Source: an uncultured Roseiflexaceae bacterium
GTDB lineage: Bacteria; Chloroflexota; Chloroflexia; Chloroflexales; Roseiflexaceae
NCBI GenBank assembly: GCA_937988885.1
Contig: CALKHR010000022.1
Location: 97,315-161,314 of the forward strand
Reading direction: 5' to 3'
DNA length: 64,000 bases
Part shown: positions 52,593 through 61,641 of the stretch, one piece after another
How positions within the stretch are numbered: the stretch's first letter is position 1
Layout: each line of letters begins with the position of its first letter
Translations under genes and position numbers: made by a program
Notes under the pieces: model-generated
The model's database searches: none
Told to the model about the DNA's origin: nothing
Seen by the model: the letters and a program-made list of their open reading frames with translations, nothing else

Positions 52593-54746
52593 ATGCCTCT
52601 ACGATTAAGCCAGATCATCATATCGAGCCTCATTGTAAGCGTGTTTGTGTTGCCAAGCATGCATCTTCAAGCGCAGCCCAGTACGATCATTTATATCAAC
52701 GAATATATGCCCAACCCCAGTGCCGATGCCGAATGGGTTGAGCTTTTTAATCCGAATCCTGTAGCTATCGACATTTCCTCTTGGAAGATCGATGATGCCT
52801 CGCCGGGATCGCCCCATATCATCAATGCAGGAACGATCATAGCCGCCCACTCTGTATTGGTGATCTCGCTCAAGAGCGCGATACTCAACAACACTGGGAC
52901 TGATAGCGTTGTGCTGCTCGATGCCGCAGGTACCATCATCGATCGGCACGATTACAACGGTACAGCGGTGGGCAAAAGCTACGCACGTGTACCAGATGGT
53001 AGCTCGAATTGGTTGCAAGGGGGAAGTGTTGGCTATCCTCCCTTCCATACACAGGGAACCTGGAATACAAGTCCATCGCCAACCGAATGGCCGACGTATA
53101 CACCCACCGATACTGCAACCCCTACCGCTACGCCGACCGAGACGCCTACGCCGTCGGATACGCCGACACCATCGAACACACCCACTCCCTCCGACACACC
53201 TACGCCCTCCAACACGCCAACGGTTAGCACGGCAACGCCATATGCAAACACGGTTGTTCTGAACGAGTTTTTGCCAGCGCCATCGAGCGGGAAGGAGTGG
53301 GTCGAACTGTACAATCTCGCATCGCACGAGGTCGATCTGAGCGGTTGGATGGTTGACGATGCGCCTGGCGGCAGTCCTCCATACATCCTTCCCGAGCAGA
53401 CTTCTATTGCAGGTCATGGATACCTGCTGATCACCTTGCCGAGCGCGGTTCTTAACAATAGCGGCGATACTGTGCAGTTGCTCTATCCCAATGGCGAAGT
53501 GGCTGATGCGTTCACCTACAGTGGCAGCGCGGTTGATATGAGCTATAACCGAGATACCGATGGCAGTTGGTATCAAACGAGCGCTATCTCGCCCGGCGCG
53601 CCGAATCACCCGCCGCCCCAAGCCACCGCAACAAGTACGCCATCACCAACACGAACCGAGACGCCGACGCGTACGCCATCACCGACACGTACCGAGGCGC
53701 CAACGCGAACTGAGACACCAACACGCACGCCCTCTCCAACGCGTACGCCATCACCGACGCGCACCGAGGCGCCGACGCGCACGCCATCACCGACGCGCAC
53801 TGAGGCGCCGACGCGCACACCATCACCGACGCGTACGCCATCACCGACGCGCACGCCCTCTCCGACGCGCACGTCGCCTGTTGAGCAGGCGGGAAACACC
53901 ACAATGAACGGGGATATTATTCTCAGCGAGTTTCTGCCGAATCCTCGTGAGCGCTATAAGCAAGAATGGGTGGAGCTTTTCAATCGCGGTGCGGAGGCTA
54001 TCGATCTGGTGGGGTGGCGCATCGACGATGATGAAGGTGGGGGTGCACCTGTTACGCTCGGCAGTGATACGTGGATCGGTGCGCAAGAGTATCTTGTGAT
54101 CGAACTGCCAAAGGCGATTTTAAATAATGGTGGAGATACACTGCGTTTACTGCGGCCTGATGGCAGTGTGGCCGATGAGGTGAGTTTCTCACAAACCAAG
54201 CCAGATCACAGTTGGGGGCGAAACGGCGATACTTGGCAGCAATACAGTGAGCCAAGCCCAGGCTTTGCTAACGCGCCAATCGAGCGGGCTACGACACCAA
54301 CGGCGCCGGCGGTGGCAAACCCTGCCCAACCAGCTCCGCAACAGGCATCGGGTGAGCCGACGCGTGTAAGTGCTGGTGCTCCTGCTCATGCACCGGCTGC
54401 TATGTCAGAATTGCCTGCAAGTCCTGTTTCGATGTCATCCATACACAATGCCAATCCGTTGGCTTACGCTTATTCAGTGCTTGGCACACGCTATAACGGC
54501 TTGTTGCAAGCAACAAACACCGTATTACCACAGGAATCACCCGAGGAATCGCTCTCTTCTCTCGATGAGATGCACTCCTTCTCAACGCTAGCGATCAGGG
54601 AGCAATCATCGCTCGATGAACAGAATACTTCATCTTCTTTGTCTTCGACGTTCGTTCGGTTATTCCTTTTCGTTGGCATCATCCTTGCCCTGTTTTATTG
54701 CATTAAGTCATTGATGCGTTTGTCGAGTGCTCCTGAATCGCCATAG
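52593..54746 (+). CDS. Membrane-anchored surface protein with three lamin-tail domains and Thr-Pro linkers
   Basis: 717 residues. Signal peptide (about 1-27) precedes three lamin-tail-like domains (about 30-155, 213-330, 435-555), each with IxxNEFxPxP...EWVELxN and a GDTVxLLxPxG segment. Linkers are repetitive: TPTPSDTPTPSNTP (about 165-210) and TPSPTRT units (about 345-430), likely extended and perhaps glycosylated. An Ala/Pro-rich stretch leads to a membrane helix (about 688-706) and short cytoplasmic tail. LTD modules are found in bacterial extracellular nucleases and adhesins; no enzyme domain is present here, so a structural or adhesive role is likely. The start at ATG 52593 lacks a clear ribosome site. 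Confidence 0.8.
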   Translation: MPLRLSQIIISSLIVSVFVLPSMHLQAQPSTIIYINEYMPNPSADAEWVELFNPNPVAIDISSWKIDDASPGSPHIINAGTIIAAHSVLVISLKSAILNNTGTDSVVLLDAAGTIIDRHDYNGTAVGKSYARVPDGSSNWLQGGSVGYPPFHTQGTWNTSPSPTEWPTYTPTDTATPTATPTETPTPSDTPTPSNTPTPSDTPTPSNTPTVSTATPYANTVVLNEFLPAPSSGKEWVELYNLASHEVDLSGWMVDDAPGGSPPYILPEQTSIAGHGYLLITLPSAVLNNSGDTVQLLYPNGEVADAFTYSGSAVDMSYNRDTDGSWYQTSAISPGAPNHPPPQATATSTPSPTRTETPTRTPSPTRTEAPTRTETPTRTPSPTRTPSPTRTEAPTRTPSPTRTEAPTRTPSPTRTPSPTRTPSPTRTSPVEQAGNTTMNGDIILSEFLPNPRERYKQEWVELFNRGAEAIDLVGWRIDDDEGGGAPVTLGSDTWIGAQEYLVIELPKAILNNGGDTLRLLRPDGSVADEVSFSQTKPDHSWGRNGDTWQQYSEPSPGFANAPIERATTPTAPAVANPAQPAPQQASGEPTRVSAGAPAHAPAAMSELPASPVSMSSIHNANPLAYAYSVLGTRYNGLLQATNTVLPQESPEESLSSLDEMHSFSTLAIREQSSLDEQNTSSSLSSTFVRLFLFVGIILALFYCIKSLMRLSSAPESP
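53635..53872 (+). repeat. Coding tandem repeat of the Thr-Pro linker
   Basis: Imperfect 12-18-nt units of the type ACGCCATCACCGACGCGC encode TPSPTR and EAPTRT variants. Length polymorphism is likely. Confidence 0.8.
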
Positions 54747-54859
54747 CTCGCGTGCAATTTGCATATCATCTCATTTTCCCCTAAAAAGCTATGCTATAAT
54801 GCCTGGTGCCATGGCTTCCGCCGCCAACATTCCTGTTTGGCAAAAGAAGGAGTTATGCC

Positions 54860-55834
54860 ATGAATGATCCTCGCACCCTCGTCCAGAATCGTCTGTCCCA
54901 AAACAAATGGGGACTCCTCGATTCCCAAGGCGCTATTCTCGGCCTCGATGTCGGTAGTTACGGGCTGCGCGCAGCATTGGCTGATCTGCACAACCATACC
55001 TATACCAGCGTCCATGAGGAGATTACGATCACGGACCCTCAGCAAGTGATTGCTCATGGGATCTCGCTTGGCCGAACGTTGTTGGAGCAGCATCATCTCA
55101 CTCCCGAGCAAGTTGTTCGGATTGGGGTGGGCTTTGCTGGCCCAGTCGATGCCCGATCTGGCGTCACCTTGCTTTCTCATCGGATGAAGGGCTGGGAGAA
55201 CTTGCCTCTCTGCGCTCAGATCGAAGATGCATTCGGCGCGGTAACGCTCCTCGATAATGACGCGAACCTCATCGCTCTTGCTGAAGCGACGTTTGGTGTT
55301 GCGCAAGGTGTGCAGCACCTCTTTTATTTACATCTCAGTACAGGTGTTGGTGGTGGTTTGGTGTTGGATGGGCGCCTGTATCACGGTGCCACGACAACCG
55401 CTGGAGAGATCGGTCACGCCATTGTTGGCCAGTACGATCCTCTCCGTCCGGGCGAGGCGCCTGGCACGCTCGAACAACATCTCTCGATCAAAGGGCTGTT
55501 GAGTCGTGCGGCGGCGCTTGGGCTAGAGACCAATTTGCTGAGCGACATTTTTAGCGATCATCCCGTGGGGCGCCAGGTGACAGCCGAAGCTGTGGAGATG
55601 CTCGCGGTGACGTTATCGCAGATCGTGGCGCTCGTCGATCCCCAAATCATTGTGCTTGGCGGCGCTGTGGCCCGAAGCGGTGGTCAGCCCTTCTTGGATG
55701 CCATCCAAGAGCGGATGCGCACCTACACTTCTCCGCTGATTAATCGCTCGGTGAAGGTTGTTGCATCTGTTTTAGGTTACGAGAGCGTTGCTATCGGTGG
55801 TTTAGCGCTGGCTCTCGAAAGTATGCGCGATTAA
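54860..55834 (+). CDS. ROK family sugar kinase/regulator-like protein without the zinc-binding cysteines
   Basis: 324 residues. ILGLDVGSYGLRAALADL (phosphate 1), GVGFAGPVD, LDNDANLIALAE (catalytic Asp), HLSTGVGGGLVLDG, and AGEIGHAIVGQYDP match ROK proteins. After that the usual CxCGxxGCxE zinc motif reads RPGEAPGTLEQ, so the structural zinc is lost. It could still phosphorylate glucose or another hexose, but this is unproven; no HTH domain, so it is not a ROK repressor. ATG 54860 follows AAGGAG at 7 nt; a TATAAT box lies at 54795-54800. Confidence 0.82.
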   Translation: MNDPRTLVQNRLSQNKWGLLDSQGAILGLDVGSYGLRAALADLHNHTYTSVHEEITITDPQQVIAHGISLGRTLLEQHHLTPEQVVRIGVGFAGPVDARSGVTLLSHRMKGWENLPLCAQIEDAFGAVTLLDNDANLIALAEATFGVAQGVQHLFYLHLSTGVGGGLVLDGRLYHGATTTAGEIGHAIVGQYDPLRPGEAPGTLEQHLSIKGLLSRAAALGLETNLLSDIFSDHPVGRQVTAEAVEMLAVTLSQIVALVDPQIIVLGGAVARSGGQPFLDAIQERMRTYTSPLINRSVKVVASVLGYESVAIGGLALALESMRD

Positions 55835-55890
55835 CCTCCGATTTACGGATTGCTGCAAACATACGCGGTGGACGTGCCTCTTGTTGAATT

Positions 55891-55924
55891 GCGATGTCTT
55901 GGCACCTTCAAGGCATCGCTTTTT
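55891..55924 (+). terminator. Terminator after the ROK gene
   Basis: GCGATG/CATCGC and CTTG/CAAG stem segments with one internal T-G pair, followed by TTTTTC. About 55 nt after the stop codon. Confidence 0.8.
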
Positions 55925-55955
55925 CTATGGTATTATTTGAGGATATGCCAGAAGT

Positions 55956-55984
55956 TTGCAGCTAAACCGTCAAAATGCTATAAT
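55956..55984 (+). promoter_or_regulatory. Promoter for the 50/621-residue gene pair
   Basis: TTGCAG (55956-55961), 17-nt spacer, TATAAT (55979-55984), about 80 nt upstream of ATG 56071. Confidence 0.82.
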
Positions 55985-56070
55985 ACCCGATAGTCTTGCG
56001 CGGCCACGCAAGTTTTTGTTTGTGTGCCGTGATTTTCCACTGTCCCATAGCTCTGAAAATGAGGAAATCT

Positions 56071-56223
56071 ATGGATGCCAAGAGTGTGATTTTCGGCGAA
56101 ACAGCTCTCGATAAACTTGTCCAACTGCTTCGTGCCGGTGGTCAACCCCGCGATATTGTTTGGGTTACTGAGCGGTATCTTGAGATTTTGCGTGAACTTG
56201 TGACCTCGGAGGAGCAGCGATAA
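56071..56223 (+). CDS. 50-residue protein coupled to the acidic-tailed protein
   Basis: Start ATG 56071 has GAGGAAATCT upstream. Predicted two helices (ETALDKLVQLLRAGG and RYLEILRELVTSEE), charged and soluble. The stop TAA overlaps the next ATG (TAATG), so the two proteins are made together. No family recognised. The size and coupling suggest a partner or stabiliser of the 621-residue protein. Confidence 0.72.
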   Translation: MDAKSVIFGETALDKLVQLLRAGGQPRDIVWVTERYLEILRELVTSEEQR

Positions 56224-58088
56224 TGAGTGACCAGCCTTCTTTTTCCGGTAACAGCAGCCAGCGGGAACTTGCGGAGCAGGTGTTTCGCATCATGCAGACA
56301 CAGGGTGCCTTCTTCGCACTCGATGCTCCGATTCGGCAAACGCTTGCTAACCTTACCGATTTTTTCGCTTCTCAGCGAAAGGCTGATCCTGCGGTCATTC
56401 GGCAGGAAATTGCTGCTGCCTTGAATGAAAACAAGGATATTTTCGCTCAGGAAGAGCACGACGGCGATGTGGTCTATGTGATCTCGCGGCAGGGAGCGTA
56501 TCGCCCCCGCCAAGAGGATACTTCGCATATGTTCAAGCATCGTCTGTATGAGCCAGAAAATCCACTACCAGTCGATGATATTAGCGTTGTGGTGACGACA
56601 ACTCGCCCCGCGCTCACCACGGTTGAGCCAGTGTTCATCTCCGATTATTGGCAGCAGCAAGCGGGCCTCACGCCGGTTCCCAGCGGTTTGCCAGAGGAAG
56701 AGCATGAGCCTGCGGGTGTTGAGGCTGTTTCGACCGTCGATGTTGTCGAAGCGCCAGAGGAGGTCGAGCAGGTTGAAGAGACGGTTGACGCTGAACCTGT
56801 CGCGTCGACTTCTTCGTTGCCAACCACCAACACGCTGATCGCGCTGCCCAATGGCATTCAGATCGACCTCAGCCGCTCGGTGGAGGATCTGATGGGCCAG
56901 TACGGCGCGACGCTTGTGTCGCAGTTCCGCACCGCCTTCGAGAACGATCCGCTGCGTCGGCTCGTGAGCTTCGGGAACGATGTGTACCCCGAGGCGGCGG
57001 TGGCGAACTTTGGCAAGAACGACCTGCGCCGCATCCGCGATTACCTCACTGAGACCGGCGAGCCGCTGCTCGATACGCAGATCATCGCCGATATCTTCTA
57101 TCACAATCCTCGCCAAGCCGATTACGAGGCCTTCCGCTTTGCATTGAATTATCGCCTAAACCGCGAAAAAGATTTCGAGTTCGTGGGTGTGGCCAATGCG
57201 CGGCTGTGGTCGACAAAGGGTATGCCCGCGATCGGTGGCAAGCGCATCAAGGCCAGCGATATGGGCCAGATCGCTTCCTACCTTGAGGAGGATTTCGACG
57301 ATAGCTTGAACGAGCAGAGCACTGAAGCGATCCGCTCTAGTGGCTCGCTCAACCATATCCTGTCGTTCTTCGAGTGGGAATATGGCGTGTTGCCTTTCAC
57401 CAAGGCGCTTCGCGCGTTGTTGCCTGGGCCGCTGCTTTCGGATCAGCGCACGGCAGTGTTGCGGTTTGAATCGCCTCAGCACTATACCACGTCGCTGGTT
57501 GAGTTGCGCTACCCAACCGGCAACCGTGGCGGTTGGCTTCAGGGCTTCGAGGAGTTCTTCCACGAGCGTCTGGTGCCCGGCGCCTTGATCACGCTGAGCC
57601 GCACCGAGGAGCCGCACATCTTCACCATCACCTACGAGGAGCAAGCCGAGACGAGCGATCGGTTGCTGGTGTTGGACGAGAAGAAGAATAAGTTCGCGTT
57701 TGCGAATGTGACTTACTACTGCGTGGTCGATGAGGATATGCTGATCAATCAGCAGCAGTACGGGCGTTTGCGCAACCTCAAGTCGTTGCCGATGAACGAG
57801 CGCCGCAAGGGCGAACAAGTGCTTGAGCATGTGTTTGCTACGGTCGGCGAACCGGTGGGCACGCGCTCGGAGCCACGCTACTACAGCACCAACGAAGAGT
57901 TGTTGGTGGCCCTGAACGTGTTGCGGCCTGCCTCGCCGAGCTACTTGGCGCATTTGCTGAAGACGGGCGAGTTCTACGAGGAGGATGCCTCGAAGCCAGG
58001 GAACTGGTACTATACCCCGCCGCCTCGCGTGACCGATGAGGACGAGGAAGAGGACGACGTCGATTTCTATGATGACGATGACGAGTAA
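56223..58088 (+). CDS. 621-residue protein with acidic C-terminal tail, unknown function (possible HARE-HTH relation)
   Basis: No family is assigned with confidence. Residues 10-105 (ELAEQVFRIMQTQGAFFALDAPI...RQEIAAALNENKDIF) look like a winged-helix unit; 105-205 is a low-complexity acidic linker rich in Val, Glu and Pro; 205-360 contains DTQIIADIFYHNPRQADYEAFRFALNYRLN...FVGVANARLWS, again with the look of a HARE-HTH unit; 370-600 is a mixed alpha/beta region. The end, EDEEEDDVDFYDDDDE, recalls the acidic tail of RNA polymerase delta (RpoE). Role in transcription is inference from these resemblances. Highly expressed-looking codons and own promoter. Confidence 0.75.
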   Translation: MSDQPSFSGNSSQRELAEQVFRIMQTQGAFFALDAPIRQTLANLTDFFASQRKADPAVIRQEIAAALNENKDIFAQEEHDGDVVYVISRQGAYRPRQEDTSHMFKHRLYEPENPLPVDDISVVVTTTRPALTTVEPVFISDYWQQQAGLTPVPSGLPEEEHEPAGVEAVSTVDVVEAPEEVEQVEETVDAEPVASTSSLPTTNTLIALPNGIQIDLSRSVEDLMGQYGATLVSQFRTAFENDPLRRLVSFGNDVYPEAAVANFGKNDLRRIRDYLTETGEPLLDTQIIADIFYHNPRQADYEAFRFALNYRLNREKDFEFVGVANARLWSTKGMPAIGGKRIKASDMGQIASYLEEDFDDSLNEQSTEAIRSSGSLNHILSFFEWEYGVLPFTKALRALLPGPLLSDQRTAVLRFESPQHYTTSLVELRYPTGNRGGWLQGFEEFFHERLVPGALITLSRTEEPHIFTITYEEQAETSDRLLVLDEKKNKFAFANVTYYCVVDEDMLINQQQYGRLRNLKSLPMNERRKGEQVLEHVFATVGEPVGTRSEPRYYSTNEELLVALNVLRPASPSYLAHLLKTGEFYEEDASKPGNWYYTPPPRVTDEDEEEDDVDFYDDDDE

Positions 58089-58433
58089 CTGATACGTTGC
58101 TCGGCGTTGGTGGGGTTTGGTTGCTATTGTTCGCGCCATTCCCCACCACCTCGTCTTTTGGTGCAGGTATAGGTTATTTTGGCTTGCCGCTCCACTGTTT
58201 CCTCTCAATCGGCCTGAGGCCATAAGCTAAAAGAACTGCATACGCAGACATCGTTTGTTCATTGACTAATCTTCGTTGAGTAGTTGTCGCAATTGATACG
58301 TTTCTCCCCCACAACGGCTGTTAACCATAAATGGAATGATAGGTCGTTTGTGGTTACATCAGTGAAACCGACGCATGTCTGCGTGCGGTAGTTTTTCGTT
58401 TAGAGACACTCCCTAACAGTTAGGTACAATGCT
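58089..58433. other. Gap with a possible terminator and weak promoter
   Basis: A GGTGGGG/CCCCACC pair with a 26-28-nt loop (about 58108-58150) followed by TCGTCTTTTGG may end the upstream operon. TACAAT at 58425-58430 lies only 3 nt before the next ATG, so if used, transcription would start within the annotated gene. Confidence 0.4.
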
Positions 58434-59354
58434 ATGTCAATAGCGAGTTATATCCGGGAAGTTGGGTCGCCGAATCATCACCTCGCAATGCGTGATTTAC
58501 GCCCTCTTTCTGGCCTCGACTTCAATCAATACGACGAATTTTTCCCGGCTTGGCAATCGATTCAGTCACAGCGACGCAACGAGATCGTGCGTGCCATGGT
58601 GGAGTTGTCCGAGGACAATGTCGACCTCGATTTCAACACCATCCTGTATTGGCTTCTCGATGACACTGATGCAGCTGTACGGGTCGCCGCCGTCGAAGGG
58701 CTGTGGGAAAATGAGTCTCCGCGCATGTTGCGGCGTCTGCTCGAGATGATCAAGAACGATCCCTCTGTTGAGGTGCGGACAGCCGTCGCGATTTCGCTAA
58801 GCCATTTTGTGTATTTGTCGATCCTTCAAGAAGTGCCCGAGGCCGATGGCGCAGCACTTGAGCGCGTGCTTACCGAGATCGTGCTTGATCCGAACCAACA
58901 TCTGGAAGTGCGCCGACGCGCGTTGGAGGCGGCTGGGTATTTTAGCGGCCTGAACGATGCCGTTGCGCTCGAAATTGAGCGGTGTTACGCCAGCGATGAG
59001 CAGTTGTTGCGAGAGAGCGCTTTGGTTGCTATGGGCCGCTCGATGCAAGAGCGCTGGTTGCCCACGATCCAATCCGCTCTCGATCATGTTTCGCCCGCGC
59101 TTCGCTATGAAGCGGCCCGTGCTGCTGGCGAAATGGGTGAGTATGGAAAGCCACTTGTGCCGCGTTTGGTGAAACTGGCCGATGACGAAGATAGCGAAAT
59201 TGCGCTCGCCGCGATTTGGGCACTGGGGCAGGTTGGTGGCGATGCAGCTCGACGCACCTTGAAACGCCTATGCAAGCATACCGATCCAACACGCAGCCAA
59301 GCCGCTGAGGAAGCCTTGGGGGAGTTAACCCTCGACGAGAGTCTGTTCGGGTAG
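58434..59354 (+). CDS. HEAT-repeat protein
   Basis: 306 residues, all helical. From about residue 60 on, units such as LDDTDAAVRVAAVEGLWENES, NDPSVEVRTAVAISLSHF, LEVRRRALEAAGYFSG, SPALRYEAARAAGEMGE and DEDSEIALAAIWALGQVGG form five or more HEAT/PBS-lyase-like repeats, a solenoid for protein-protein contact. Function unknown. No ribosome site for ATG 58434 is evident. PIG-L gene follows 31 nt later in the same direction. Confidence 0.83.
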   Translation: MSIASYIREVGSPNHHLAMRDLRPLSGLDFNQYDEFFPAWQSIQSQRRNEIVRAMVELSEDNVDLDFNTILYWLLDDTDAAVRVAAVEGLWENESPRMLRRLLEMIKNDPSVEVRTAVAISLSHFVYLSILQEVPEADGAALERVLTEIVLDPNQHLEVRRRALEAAGYFSGLNDAVALEIERCYASDEQLLRESALVAMGRSMQERWLPTIQSALDHVSPALRYEAARAAGEMGEYGKPLVPRLVKLADDEDSEIALAAIWALGQVGGDAARRTLKRLCKHTDPTRSQAAEEALGELTLDESLFG

Positions 59355-59385
59355 GCCAAGCAATCAAGCAAGGAGCGAGGCGCAT

Positions 59386-60180
59386 ATGCATAAAACAGAT
59401 TTGCGCCAGATTCACGACATCTACGATCATGTGTATCTCTCGCCACATCTCGATGATGCTGCGCTATCGTGTGGTGGAGCGATCGCCCGACACACTATCG
59501 CTGGCTCACGTGTGCTGGTGGTGACCATTTGTACCGCTATGCCGCCCGATATCACAAAGCTCAGCTCATTTGCTGAACAAACGCATCAGATGTGGGGGTT
59601 TTCATCCGAGGAGATCATCTCGGCGCGGCAGAGGGAAGATGGTATTGCGATGGAGCACTTGGCCGCCGACAGTATGTGGGCTGGTATGCTCGATGCCATC
59701 TATCGTAAGCCCGATGTGTACACCGACAACACGGCATTGTTTGGCGAGCCAGTAGCCAACGATCCGCTCTTTACATCTTTGAAGGTCTTTTTGCGGGCGC
59801 TGCGGGGACGCGTCCCACGAGCGACGATGTATGCGCCGTTGGGCGTCGGTTCGCATGTCGATCATCAGATCACCTATGCCGCCGCACGCGCTGCGATCGG
59901 GTCGAGCTTGGCGTTCTACGAGGATTTCCCCTATGTTTCGCGGCCAAACTTGCTTGAAGAACGTTTAAGTAAACTCGAGGGGCCGTTTGTGTCGAGCACG
60001 ATCAACATCGATTCGACGCTCTCGCGCAAGATCGGCGCTATCTCCGCGTATAAGAGCCAAATCGAATCGCTCTTTGGCTCGATGGACGAAATGAGCCAAC
60101 AGGTGCGTGCGTACGCCGAGACCTTGGTGCCCGAGGAGGGCACCTATGGCGAGCGATTGTGGCTGCTCAACACGCAATAG
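59386..60180 (+). CDS. PIG-L family deacetylase
   Basis: 264 residues. SPHLDDAALSCGG (19-31) is the AHPDDE-type zinc motif (H21, D24) and GVGSHVDHQITYAA carries the third ligand. Members remove N-acetyl groups from N-acetylglucosaminyl lipids, mycothiol/bacillithiol precursors or chito-oligosaccharides. Here the substrate is unknown; the FemAB gene directly after suggests a cell-envelope one. AAGGAG lies 10-11 nt before ATG 59386. The next ATG follows its stop with no gap. Confidence 0.88.
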   Translation: MHKTDLRQIHDIYDHVYLSPHLDDAALSCGGAIARHTIAGSRVLVVTICTAMPPDITKLSSFAEQTHQMWGFSSEEIISARQREDGIAMEHLAADSMWAGMLDAIYRKPDVYTDNTALFGEPVANDPLFTSLKVFLRALRGRVPRATMYAPLGVGSHVDHQITYAAARAAIGSSLAFYEDFPYVSRPNLLEERLSKLEGPFVSSTINIDSTLSRKIGAISAYKSQIESLFGSMDEMSQQVRAYAETLVPEEGTYGERLWLLNTQ

Positions 60181-61305
60181 ATGCGGATTGGTATGTCTGT
60201 TCCGAGTCTTTTGAAATCTTCTACGTCGCCAGTCTCCTCGGCGTGGGCCATTGTTGAGCCCGACGCAGCGACTTGGGATCGTTTTACACAGCAGCATCCC
60301 CAGGGGCATCTTCTCCAATCGGTTGGATGGGGAGCACTGAAGTCAAAGTTCGGTTGGGAAGCGCACCGCGTGGCGGTAACGTCGTCCTCCGGCTTGGTGG
60401 CAGGGGCGCAGTTCTTATTGCGCCGCCGCTACGGCGTGAGCGTCGCCTATGTGCCACGCGGTCCGCTGTTCGCCGAGGATGCCGACGCCAATCGCCTGCT
60501 GCTCGGCGCACTCGATCGGCTGGCCCGTCGCCATCGAGCCGTGTTTTTGCGGCTTGAACCGAATGTGATTGAGCGCGCTCCGCAGGCGGATTCGCTGCAT
60601 AGTTTCCTGCTGCTCCAAGGATTCCGCTCCACCGAGCCGATCCAGCCCCGCAGCACCATTCATCTGGACCTCACGCCGACGCCCGAACGCCTGTTGGCTG
60701 CGATGAGTAAAGGGCACCGCGCAGACATCCGCCGCGCCGAGCGCGAAGGTGTGACTGTGCGTGTAGGGACCAGCGAGGAAGATCTTGCCGCGTTCTACGC
60801 CATCTTTCAGGAGACAGCCCGACGCGCCAACTTCGCGATCCATAGCCTAGACTATTATCGTACAGCTTGGCAGCAATTTACGCACAATTCCGAACAACTT
60901 CACGCACAACTCCTGCTTGCTGAGCAGGGCGGCCAAGTGTGCGCGGGGTTCCTGATCTTTGCTTGGGCCAACGCTGGGCTGTATCTCTACAGTTGTTCCA
61001 CCGATGCGGGCCTGAAGAGCGGTGCGAACCATCTGCTCCAATGGCATGCGCTTCAGTGGGCGCAGGCCCAAGGCGCAACACTCTACGATTTCTGGGGCAT
61101 CCCCGATGCGTTCGGTCAGATCGCCAACGCCTTCGATGATGCCGAACGCGAACAACTTGAACAAGCCGCTCGCTCCGATCCTTTGTTTGGTGTGTTTCGT
61201 TTTAAGAAGGGCTTTGGTGGCCAGGTAGTGCGCTACCTGCCCGCCTACGACCGAGTGTATCTTGCACCGCTCTACGCATTGTGGCAGCGGCGACTCAATG
61301 GCTAA
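60181..61305 (+). CDS. FemAB-family aminoacyltransferase (peptidoglycan bridge or related)
   Basis: 374 residues, GNAT-duplicated Fem fold. GHLLQSVGWGALKSKFGW, VAYVPRGPLF, RSTIHLDLTPTPERLLAAMSKGHRADIRRAEREGVTVR and YLYSCSTDAGLKSGANHLLQWHALQWAQAQGATLYDFWGI are characteristic. These enzymes attach amino acids from aminoacyl-tRNA to lipid II or other envelope amines. Starts immediately after the PIG-L stop; ATG 60193 is a second possible start. The next gene begins 19 nt after its stop. Confidence 0.9.
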   Translation: MRIGMSVPSLLKSSTSPVSSAWAIVEPDAATWDRFTQQHPQGHLLQSVGWGALKSKFGWEAHRVAVTSSSGLVAGAQFLLRRRYGVSVAYVPRGPLFAEDADANRLLLGALDRLARRHRAVFLRLEPNVIERAPQADSLHSFLLLQGFRSTEPIQPRSTIHLDLTPTPERLLAAMSKGHRADIRRAEREGVTVRVGTSEEDLAAFYAIFQETARRANFAIHSLDYYRTAWQQFTHNSEQLHAQLLLAEQGGQVCAGFLIFAWANAGLYLYSCSTDAGLKSGANHLLQWHALQWAQAQGATLYDFWGIPDAFGQIANAFDDAEREQLEQAARSDPLFGVFRFKKGFGGQVVRYLPAYDRVYLAPLYALWQRRLNG

Positions 61306-61324
61306 CAACCGCAAGGGGCAACCT

Positions 61325-61603
61325 ATGCACGAAGATAAAGACGAACTCACCGCTGACGAGGCGCGCCGGATGGTGCGTTGGCTAGAGGGCGAATTAGAGC
61401 GTCAGCGGGCGATCAATAGCGAGATGCGGCGTGCCGTAGCGGATCTCGCCCGCGCCTTTCAAGAGAGCCTCGCGCGCTCGCACGAGGCCGCCCTAGCGGG
61501 CGATCTCGATCAGGTTCGGCGCATTGCGATCGAGAATCGCAACGCCTGGCAGGAGTACCTGCAAAAAATCATAGCGACCGCCCAATCGAAGCCCAATTCC
61601 TGA
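61325..61603 (+). CDS. Small coiled-coil protein
   Basis: 92 residues, charged and helical throughout (ADEARRMVRWLEGELERQRAI and EMRRAVADLARAFQESLARSHEAALAGDLDQVRRIAIENRNAWQEYLQKI). AAGGGGC is 5 nt before ATG 61325; an ATG at 61298 overlapping the FemAB end is less likely. Function unknown; co-transcribed with FemAB by position. Confidence 0.72.
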   Translation: MHEDKDELTADEARRMVRWLEGELERQRAINSEMRRAVADLARAFQESLARSHEAALAGDLDQVRRIAIENRNAWQEYLQKIIATAQSKPNS

Positions 61604-61641
61604 TCTCCCACATCACTCATCAATCAGAACAAGGTGGAAAT

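Noticed and set aside
53093..53880. Tandem DNA repeats as a minisatellite or CRISPR
   Set aside because: They are in frame within the surface protein and encode its Thr-Pro linkers.
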